A stretch of 25,811 nt of DNA from Spirogloea muscicola (lineage: Eukaryota > Streptophyta > Zygnematophyceae > Spirogloeales > Spirogloeaceae), in contig WELB01000411.1 of NCBI GenBank assembly GCA_009602725.1, positions 1 through 25,811 of the forward strand, written 5' to 3'. This document shows, piece after piece, positions 19,063 to 25,811 of the stretch. Made by a program: the position numbers and the translations under genes. A model generated the notes under the pieces. It saw only the letters and a program-made list of their open reading frames with translations. It was not told the DNA's origin and did not search any database. Numbering within the stretch: the stretch's first letter is position 1; every line of letters begins with the position of its first letter.

Positions 19063-19064
19063 AC

Positions 19065-19086
19065 CAGTCAATCTGGCCGCGCTTCC
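19065..19086 (+). repeat. 22-base word shared with 5029-5050
   Basis: Exact match of the 22-base word seen at 5029-5050, here wedged between the tail of the intact element and the start of the next truncated copy. Confidence 0.8.
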
Positions 19087-19087
19087 T

Positions 19088-19245
19088 CTTAGCAGGGGTT
19101 ACTGAATGATTCGTAGCTGCTTTGTTGCTGTTTCTTAGCGCTTCCCCTGGCCCCCTTCTCGTACTCTGTTCATTCTTTTTCGGGCTGGCTTTTTCTTTTC
19201 TGCTTTTACCAGCCCCTGTCCTCAGTGAGCGAGCACCTTCCTTCT
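19088..19245 (+). mobile_element. 5'-truncated retrotransposon copy (last 5 codons plus 3' UTR)
   Basis: Starts at CTTAGCAGGGGTTACTGA, the codons for LSRGY and stop, so nearly the whole ORF is missing. It continues through a 3' UTR very close to that of the copy at 2768-2900: CGTAGCTGCTTTGTT, then CTTCCCCTGGCCCCCTTCTC. The stem GGGCTGG (19182-19188) pairs with CCAGCCC (19211-19217) across an enlarged loop, and the box CTGTCCTCAGTGAGCGAGC follows. It ends about 35 bases before the NFS1 start codon, so it supplies most of the NFS1 5' flank. Confidence 0.88.
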
Positions 19246-19255
19246 CCCCCCGCCT

Positions 19256-19280
19256 CCGCCCGCCCGCCCGCCCGCCCGCC
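19256..19280 (+). repeat. (CGCC)n microsatellite before the NFS1 start
   Basis: Six tandem CGCC units end directly at the ATG of NFS1, in the presumed 5' UTR. Confidence 0.9.
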
Positions 19281-20672
19281 ATGGCGCTGCGCCGCGCGTT
19301 GCGCCTCCGCCCGCCGCCGCCCGCGCTGCTGCGCGCCGCCTTCTCCTCCCTCTCCTCCTCCCCGGCCACCCCACCCGCGACTGCCGCCGCCGCCGAGGCC
19401 GCCGCCGCCGTGGCCGCCGCCACCGCGCCGTGTGGCATGAGCGTCAAGGGCGTGCGCATGGAGGGGCGGCCGCTGTACCTGGACATGCAGGCGACGTCGC
19501 CGCTGGACCCGCGGGCGCTGGACGCCATGCTGCCGTTTCTGGTGGAGCGGTTCGGCAACCCGCACTCGCGGACGCACCTGTACGGTTGGGAGAGCGAGGC
19601 TGCGGTGGAGGCGGCGCGCGCGCAGGTGGCGGGCCTGGTGGGCGCGTCGCCCAAGGAGGTGGTGTTCACGTCCGGCGCCACGGAGGCCAACAACGTGGCC
19701 ATCAAGGGCGTCGCGCGCTTCTACCGCGACCGCAAGCGGCACGTGGTGACGACGGTGACGGAGCACAAGTGCGTGCTGGACTCGTGCCGCCACCTGCAGG
19801 CGGAGGGGTTCGACGTCACCTACCTGCCCGTGCGCCCCGACGGCCTCGTCGACCTCGCCCAGCTGCGCGCCGCGCTGCGCCCCGACACCGCGCTCGTCTC
19901 CGTCATGGCCGTCAACAACGAGATCGGCGTCATCCAGCCGCTGGAGGCGATCGGCCGCCTCTGCCGCGAGCACCGGGTGTTCTTCCACACCGACGCGGCG
20001 CAGGCACTGGGCAAAATCCCGCTCGACGTCGACGCCATGCACATCGACCTCATGTCGCTCAGCGGCCACAAGGTGTACGGCCCTAAGGGCATCGGCGCGC
20101 TGTACGTGCGCCGTCGGCCCCGCGTGCGCCTCGAGCCCCAGATGAGCGGCGGTGGCCAGGAGCGCGGCCTGCGCAGCGGCACTGTGCCCACCCCCCTGGC
20201 CGTCGGCTTCGGCGCCGCCTGCGAGGTGGCGGCGCATGAGATGGCCAACGATACTGCCCACGTCGAGCGCCTCCGCCAGCGGCTCTACGACGGCATCACC
20301 TCGCGCCTGCAGGGCGTCGTCATCAATGGCAGCCCGGAGCACCGCTACCCGGGCAACCTCAACCTCTCATTTGCCTATGTGGAGGGAGAGAGCCTGCTGA
20401 TGGGCCTGAAGGAGGTTGCGGTGTCCAGCGGCAGCGCATGCACCAGCGCCAGCCTGGAGCCCTCATACGTGCTTCGCGCGCTTGGGGTTGAGGAGGACAT
20501 GGCACACACATCCATCCGCTTCGGCCTGGGCCGCTTCACGACGGTGGAGGAGGTGGATCGTGCCGTGGAGCTGACGGTTGCCCAGGTGGAGAAGCTGCGG
20601 CAGATGAGCCCGCTGTGGGAAATGGTCCAGGAGGGCATCGACCTCAAGACCATTCAGTGGAGCCAGCACTAG
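19281..20672 (+). CDS. NFS1: Cysteine desulfurase, mitochondrial NFS1 (IscS type)
   Basis: PLP enzyme that takes sulfur from L-cysteine as a persulfide for Fe-S cluster assembly on the ISCU scaffold in the mitochondrial matrix (family knowledge). Length 463 residues, complete. Residues 1-52 are an Arg/Ala/Ser-rich presequence ([10 protein letters not shown]). The fold then follows: [52 protein letters not shown] (His162), [29 protein letters not shown] with the PLP lysine Lys264, [17 protein letters not shown], and the catalytic-loop [20 protein letters not shown] with Cys387. The C-terminus [20 protein letters not shown] is eukaryotic NFS1-like. I chose ATG 19281 because the presequence starts there; the frame stays open upstream to 19122 only through retrotransposon tail. 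The gene has no introns, unlike its neighbours, and is convergent with the phosphatase gene. Confidence 0.97.
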   Translation: MALRRALRLRPPPPALLRAAFSSLSSSPATPPATAAAAEAAAAVAAATAPCGMSVKGVRMEGRPLYLDMQATSPLDPRALDAMLPFLVERFGNPHSRTHLYGWESEAAVEAARAQVAGLVGASPKEVVFTSGATEANNVAIKGVARFYRDRKRHVVTTVTEHKCVLDSCRHLQAEGFDVTYLPVRPDGLVDLAQLRAALRPDTALVSVMAVNNEIGVIQPLEAIGRLCREHRVFFHTDAAQALGKIPLDVDAMHIDLMSLSGHKVYGPKGIGALYVRRRPRVRLEPQMSGGGQERGLRSGTVPTPLAVGFGAACEVAAHEMANDTAHVERLRQRLYDGITSRLQGVVINGSPEHRYPGNLNLSFAYVEGESLLMGLKEVAVSSGSACTSASLEPSYVLRALGVEEDMAHTSIRFGLGRFTTVEEVDRAVELTVAQVEKLRQMSPLWEMVQEGIDLKTIQWSQH

Positions 20673-21114
20673 TGATACCCTTGTGGGTGCGAAAGAATCT
20701 CTCTCCATCCTGCCTTGCGCAGGCGTTCTGTACAGTCTAGGCAATTCTCAGGAGGTAGGACTCCAGGAAAGGGGTGCAGGCTCAGCGGCACACCCCTCCT
20801 TAAATCAGCAGGCCTCGCTATTGAATCCACATACTGGTACCTGTAGTGCAAATACTGTCCAGAAATTGGACTACATCCTGCCTGCCTCTCAGGCCATTCT
20901 TTTGGTCAGGACCAGATAATTGCGTCACTCTTCTCAGCTGCCTCCTCCTGCCCAGCTGACCATTTGCCTTGAGGCATTGAAGAGAGCCATGGTTGCAACT
21001 TCATGGGGCACAATCACTACTGAATGGTACAGCTAATGGGCAGTAGAATAGGCCACGAGCATGCAGACTATCTGCGAGTCTAGAGAGATGAACAAGGTAG
21101 TAGGTGCTGAAATG
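20673..21114. other. Convergent 3' flanks of NFS1 and the 5-phosphatase
   Basis: About 440 bases between two converging genes. No open frame of note, no clear poly-A tract after the NFS1 stop, and no family repeat recognised. Confidence 0.6.
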
Positions 21115-21222
21115 CAGCATCAATCTTTACCTTTCCTTGTCCTCTCAAAAATGACCTGCCTCGGAACACAGCATCAATCTTTACCCTTCCTTGTCCTCTC
21201 ATAGATGACCTGCCTCAGAAAC
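21115..21222 (-). repeat. 54-base tandem duplication across the phosphatase stop codon
   Basis: Copies at 21115-21168 and 21169-21222 differ by a few bases. On the minus strand the first copy encodes RQVIYERTRKGKD and the TGA stop. The second repeats RQVIFERTRKGKD and another in-frame TGA, just downstream. The period is 18 codons exactly. Confidence 0.92.
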
Positions 21223-24200
21223 TGCTGCCTGCGGCGCAACTTCTTCCTGTCACTGGAGCTCGCCCCGTCAAATACCACTTCGGCAAACATATCAGCTGCA
21301 TAAATGCACAGGGACACACAATTTCGCTAAGCACCATCAACAGCGCAGGCCTCGCAACCATGAGCATCATCAATACTGGACTAACTTTCATCCCCGCACA
21401 AATAAGGCGCTTTGGCAGATAGAAAGACAAGCAGAGCATCTCGCAAACTGATTCTGATACTCCATACAAGGCACCGGCAGCTCAAGCAGTGTGTAGATCG
21501 CTCTGTTAATCTGCAGCTGCACTGCAAGTCGAGGCTCGTATGTGAGGGCGAGGCTTGGGTGACAGCTGCTTGGCTTTAGTGCCTACCAAGTGCACGCGAG
21601 GTAACACCATTGTGTCGGCGATTCTTGTAGAGCTCCTGCACAAGCATGAGCACGAGCTCCAACGCGGCCATCTCGCTTGGAGCCACATTCTCCTCCAGCA
21701 ACCGCATGCAGCTGCTGCTGCTCCCCAGACTGCTGCTTGCGTCGACAGCGTTGCAGGCTGTTAGGGGCACCAGCGGGCTTGGAAGGGCTCGCAGGTATGA
21801 CAGCAGCGCCGCCCCCATGGCCTGCGGGCTTGTGTCCTGTGCGAAAGGGGCGCCTGTGTCCAGGCTCTCCCTGATGGGCCGGATGCGGTCCTCAACCTGT
21901 AGCGTTCTGGGCTTGATGCTTGGAGGCTGCCCACTTCCAGCCCGCTGCTGCGCTGGTGGCCGTGACTCGCTGGTATTGCGCTGATAATCAGGGTACAATA
22001 GGCTGCTGTCATCGCCATCTCGCCCGCCAACATTAGAGTCTGCTGGTACTCCGAGCTCCAGACCAGAGGCAGCCAACATGGGCCCTGTGCGACCTCCCAC
22101 AAGATCTCGCAAGCGTAGATCGCGGCTAACCAGGTCGCCCTCGTCTTCGGACCCATCGTCCTGCGAGTATGCTGACCGCTCTGACACACTGCTGCTCTCA
22201 CGACATAGCGCTGATGGCAGTGGACTGGTGGTGCTTTGACTCAGATCCTCCACGTTGTTGTCCGACCAATCCGCTTCGAGTGCCCTGGTATCAAACATAT
22301 CTTGGCAATCCAACCACGCCAGCAACGAGTTCACCATGCGCAGCAGCTCTCTGGGGACAGTGGGCACTGGCCGTCTACCGCTGTTGTCTGCTGCATCAAC
22401 TCTGAATGTTGACTTTTCCGGCGAGGGAAAGGATTCCAAGGGACTTGATCTGATAGGCCCCTCCAATTGAGCCAGCACTCCCAAGCTGCAGGCATGGGGA
22501 GCCAGGTCAAACTTCAGAGGCACCATAAGCTCGAACATAGCACAAGTTTACGTTTATGTAGTCATACTCACACTTGCTCCTCAGATAGGATAGAAATCTA
22601 TGAATAGATAGCACCGCAGAAATTTTAGGCGTGTCAGCAGTCGTGCTCGCCGCTCTGGCGACTCTATTGACATGGCAGCACATGTCGCATAGGAACCTAT
22701 GGTAGGGCTGCAAGTGGAGGGGCCTTGTTACCTGACACCCCAGCATGATGGAGCATAATGAGCTGTGCAGTACAGGAAGAGGTCTCCTCCCCCCTCGAAG
22801 TGAACCACGAAGATGACCTCCAGCAGGCCCCCACTTCGTAATACTTGGTCGAGGTTGGCGGTGTGACTGTCAACCCATGCATGCACAGCAAGATTGATCT
22901 TCCCATGCGCTGCCACGACTCCTTCAAGAGGGTCAACAGTGACCCAGGCCGGCACCATGCCCCCCGCTGCCGGCGCTGTGCGGATGCCAAAATTGGCAAT
23001 CACCTGGCCAGTGTTGTGCAGCTCCACCTTCCTAGACAGAGGTGTTGCGTACGACACCTGGCCAAAGTCGATCAGCTGCGAGGAGAGCATGCAGTGCGGC
23101 TGCTGCATGGTATCCTTGGCATCGGCACGAAAGCGAGCCTCTTTGAGAGCAACCTCCAGGCGCTCCTGGCTCACGACGTCAGCTTGCGCAACAAAGACCG
23201 CCGACACCGGCCTGTGGTCGCTGAGAGCCAGCTCGCTCCTGCCATAGCTCAGCTGCTGCAGACGCCTTCCCCTCCACAGGATGCGGTCGCACCTGCGCGT
23301 CCGATCTGCCTGCTGTGAAGCCCTTGCTTGCCACGGCAGAAAGGGTGCAGCGTGGGCCTGTTGCTGCACCAGGGCAGTGGGCAGACACAGACGACCAGGT
23401 CTTACCAGGCCGGTGTACGGCGTTTGTCGACGGATTCTCCTGCATCACCCAGGTACTTATCGGACTGGAGCACATACTTGTATGTGGGGGCAAAATCGAT
23501 TACACCCTCGCTCCAGTTCTCAAAGACCTCACTGCCCCCGTGCTCTTGCCTGAGCTGTAAAAGCAACGCACATCTCTGCCTGAGAGCCTGCACCCGTGAG
23601 TTCCTAGACATATGGAAGGGCAAGGCGTGACCAGTTGTGCCCTCTCTAAGTTTCGTTCATTCCATCTTATAGACCTTTACTATAGAGCACTGCAACTCAG
23701 GATACAGCACCTGATCACTCTCGAGAAGGGTCTCCCAGTCCTCCTTGGCCACTAACGCCCTGGCCTCAGCATATGGCAGGCTGAGCCTGTAGTTGAGATC
23801 TCCTAGCCAGATCATGCAACTGCAGATAGCTTTGTGGTTCCACATCAGAATAGGAGCGGCACTCTGCATACTCGTGTCTCGGCTGGCTAGACATGGCACG
23901 AGCTAATGCTCAAGAAGTAGAACACGTTGAGGAACACACACGGCAGACCAGGAGTCAACAAGTGACCAGATTACGAGGCCTGGGTATGACTTTTGGCAGG
24001 AATTGTACTGCAGCCACTGGCATCAAGAGCAGAGCTGTGGGCTTACTCATGGTCTTCAATCGCCTCTGGCAGCTCCTTTCCATCAAGCACATTCTCCGGT
24101 CTGTTGAATTGCGTCCGCCTCAAGGTCTCTGTGAAGTCATAGTTCCTCTTCATTTCGTCACCCTCTCTATCCCCAGCAGTGAAGTGCGAGCAGACAAAGC

Positions 24201-25811
24201 TGAAGGTTGTCTCGTGGATGACCATACTGACTGCCACTGATCCCTGCCATGTCCCAGGAGGTACGGGGGGTCAGCAGAGACCACCATTGGTGGTGACGGT
24301 GTGAAAATCGGTGCTGCAAATCTGTGGACAGCAAGATAAGAGGTACATGACTGCAGCTAACGAGTCGCATGGCAGAGGCTGAGCTGGTTGTTAGCTGGGC
24401 GAGCGTTCGTGCCTTGTTCCCAAGCATACCCATGTAGCCACAGGCCACGGTCGAGACCTTGACATCACGGATGTGCTTCCGCAACTCTGAGCGAATCCAG
24501 ATGCATAGATGTAGGCCCACCATCTGCTTGCTGGCCGCCCTCAAGTACCTGAGACTCCCGGTGCTTGTCCAGTCTGAGGCTCTTCCCAAAGCCAGGTTTG
24601 CACTGTCACCAACTGACAGCTTACCCAAGGCCGTACCAGCCATGTCCTCTGCGCCCAACTTCTCACTCATCCTCTGCTCGTCGCACGACTCTGCAGCGCC
24701 CTTGCTGCAGTCATCATCCTCGCCATCCTCCATGCAGGTCAGGGGCGAGCCAGAGGTCCTGGGGAGCGGCATCTCTGCTTCCAAGCCACTCGTCACCCTT
24801 TCCAAGTGTGCGCCGCGTTCAGAAGCAATGGCCCCATTCAAGGAGGTCCTGATAAGGGCCTCCCACTTAGCTACTGGGCCCTCGTCTTCGACCAACAATA
24901 CGTTGCCCGCACTCAGCGGCACCACCTCTTGGAACCTATCCAGCCCAGCGACAGCACTTATCAAGGCGGGGGAGGCACATGAGCACGTTGCAAGCAGCTG
25001 GGCCTTGAAGCACAACAGACTGCCACATTTTACTGGAATACACACTCTGCTGCCGGCAGGAAGCGCCCACGAGTTAATGACACGTGCCCGCATGGGCAGC
25101 TGCAACCACACGGGTTTCCTATGCGCAGCATCGACTGGCAGGTGACCGGTGAAAGCTGTTCAGACCAAGCAGTGCCCACCCAATGACGTAGACATCAGCC
25201 AGCGTGTCGAGGTGCAACCAATGAGAGAGGTCCAGGCCTTCTGCTGGCGGCAAGCCGGCCACGTTCCATGTGCCCACCACGATCCTGCGTAGTCACGTTC
25301 TGTCCACCGTGAGTGGCAGGCTGGCCAGGGGCCTCTGCTCCTGGCAACATTGGCCAGCAGACTTTGGGCCGTGGAGAGTTGGGCAGAGCACCGACTGCAG
25401 CCACTCAGCTCTGCAGCGGGCAGGCCGCTCAGGGGCCTCGGCACCTGCCCGTGAGATCCGCCTGCGTGCACTGCGGAGCAGCGGGAAGCGAGCAGGACCT
25501 GACGGGACAGGAGTCCACGAACTGGTGGCGCATGTCCTCGAGCTCGCGACGGATGGAGCGGCTGCGCAGCCACACGCCGACCTTGGAGCCTGCAATGCCA
25601 CACGCACGCATGGCCCTCAGGCGGCAGAAGCGCGGTAAGAGAGTCGTAGTGCGGGCCTCGTCGAAGCCCGAGGCCAGGGTCGCCGGCGCGAGGGCGCAGG
25701 CGCGGCCGTGGTGCTACCGGGGGGCGGTGGTGGGGGAGGGGAGGGGCCGGGCGCGGGGCGGTCGTCGGGGGAGGCAGAGGCGGCAGGGCTGGTGGACGCC
25801 GCGTCGTCGTC
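21174..25811 (-). CDS. Inositol polyphosphate 5-phosphatase with ASH and RhoGAP-like domains (OCRL/INPP5B type), 5' partial
   Basis: Phosphoinositide 5-phosphatase expected to act on PI(4,5)P2 and related lipids at membranes. Exons, minus strand: 25811-25718 (tentative, Asp/Pro-rich), 25589-25499, 25284-25180, 24935-24413, 24243-24047, 23819-23711, 23554-23406, 23292-22732, 22485-21587, 21295-21174; all junction phases agree, giving at least 949 residues. Catalytic motifs, numbered from the window edge: IVVGTWNVAG (63-72), FQEVVPLSAGNVL, ASKQMVGLHLCIW, MGMLGNKG, ETTFSFVCSHFTAG, IWLGDLNYRL (339-348), FAPTYKY, CDRILW (424-429), SDHRPV (447-452). These resemble plant 5-phosphatases, including a variable insert before ASKQMVG. 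An ASH domain (about 494-605, IDFGQVSYATPL, HYAPSCWGV) and a RhoGAP-like domain (about 645-945, PRELLRMVNSLLAWL, SPQAMGAALLSYLRALPSPL, ADMFAEVVF) follow as in OCRL and INPP5B. The start codon is probably right of the window. Confidence 0.93.
24244..24412 (-). other. Probable GC-AG intron in the 5-phosphatase gene
   Basis: The conserved LGNKG motif requires a join of AACAAG at 24413 with GGATCA at 24243. The intron then begins with GC (24412-24411) and ends with AG. No GT near the exon end would keep both the motif and the phase. Confidence 0.75.

Larger units (their letters stand above)
14723..19064 (+). mobile_element. Intact-looking RLE-type non-LTR retrotransposon
   Basis: A full ORF followed by a 3' UTR ending near the stem-loop GGCTGG-CCTTTC-CCAGCC at 19045-19062. 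No long terminal repeats are seen. The domain order (N-terminal zinc fingers, reverse transcriptase, CCHC-like finger, restriction-like endonuclease) is that of the R2/NeSL/HERO-type group, which insert by target-primed reverse transcription. The 5' boundary is inferred from the break in the older copy at 14722; the 3' end is inferred from the start of the shared 22-base word at 19065. A target-site duplication was not identified. Tails and truncated copies elsewhere in the window show that the family has been active. Confidence 0.85.

Noticed and set aside
19122-19280. Upstream in-frame extension of NFS1 (53 residues)
   Set aside because: It translates retrotransposon 3' UTR and a CGCC microsatellite. 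A good mitochondrial presequence begins at 19281.
19206-20342. 378-residue minus-strand open frame over NFS1
   Set aside because: Antisense shadow of the GC-rich NFS1 gene; His/Arg/Ala-rich composition and no family match.
1-25811. A multi-gene defence or biosynthetic system
   Set aside because: The genes belong to unrelated housekeeping pathways on both strands with long introns. Nothing indicates co-regulation or a shared function.

Overview
This is a eukaryotic nuclear window, most likely from a chlorophyte green alga. Coding exons are GC-rich, and two of the genes are cut into many short exons by phase-consistent GT-AG introns. Where a family is recognisable, the proteins resemble land-plant homologues: CSA, the plant DUF3754/TMEM143-like protein, and a plant-style inositol 5-phosphatase catalytic domain. 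The genus cannot be named from the sequence. No CRISPR array, operon or prophage is present.

Layout. (1) 1-2344, minus strand: part of the WD40 repair factor CSA/ERCC8. Its 3' exons lie beyond the left edge, and its expected first exon was not found. (2) 2365-5130: a graveyard. It holds a decayed 3' end of a non-LTR retrotransposon, a frameshifted remnant of a PstS-like phosphate-binding protein, solitary retrotransposon tails, and an AT-rich mitochondrial insertion (nad5 piece plus two half tRNAs) lying between tail copies of opposite orientation. (3) About 5398-13208, plus strand: a 16-exon DUF3754 (TMEM143-like) membrane protein carrying two very large low-complexity insertions. (4) 13960-19245: retrotransposon territory. 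An old tail and an old ORF end are followed by a copy with an uninterrupted ORF (two C2HC fingers, reverse transcriptase, CCHC-like finger, restriction-like endonuclease), then by a copy 5'-truncated to its last few codons. (5) 19281-20672, plus strand: mitochondrial cysteine desulfurase NFS1 in a single exon, starting 36 bases after the retrotransposon tail. (6) 21174-25811, minus strand: a 10-exon OCRL/INPP5B-type inositol 5-phosphatase with ASH and RhoGAP-like domains, convergent with NFS1 and open at the right edge.

The host genes are unrelated housekeeping genes (transcription-coupled repair, Fe-S cluster assembly, phosphoinositide turnover, an organelle membrane protein of unknown function). 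They do not form one system. The theme of the window is one retrotransposon family. I see six short 3'-tail copies besides the intact element. They share a GGGCTGG/CCAGCCC stem-loop, preserved or partly degraded, and they lie in or beside the non-coding flanks of CSA, DUF3754 and NFS1. The most novel items are this retrotransposon family with its 3' hairpin, the OCRL-type domain architecture on a plant-like phosphatase, and the nested and truncated insertions.
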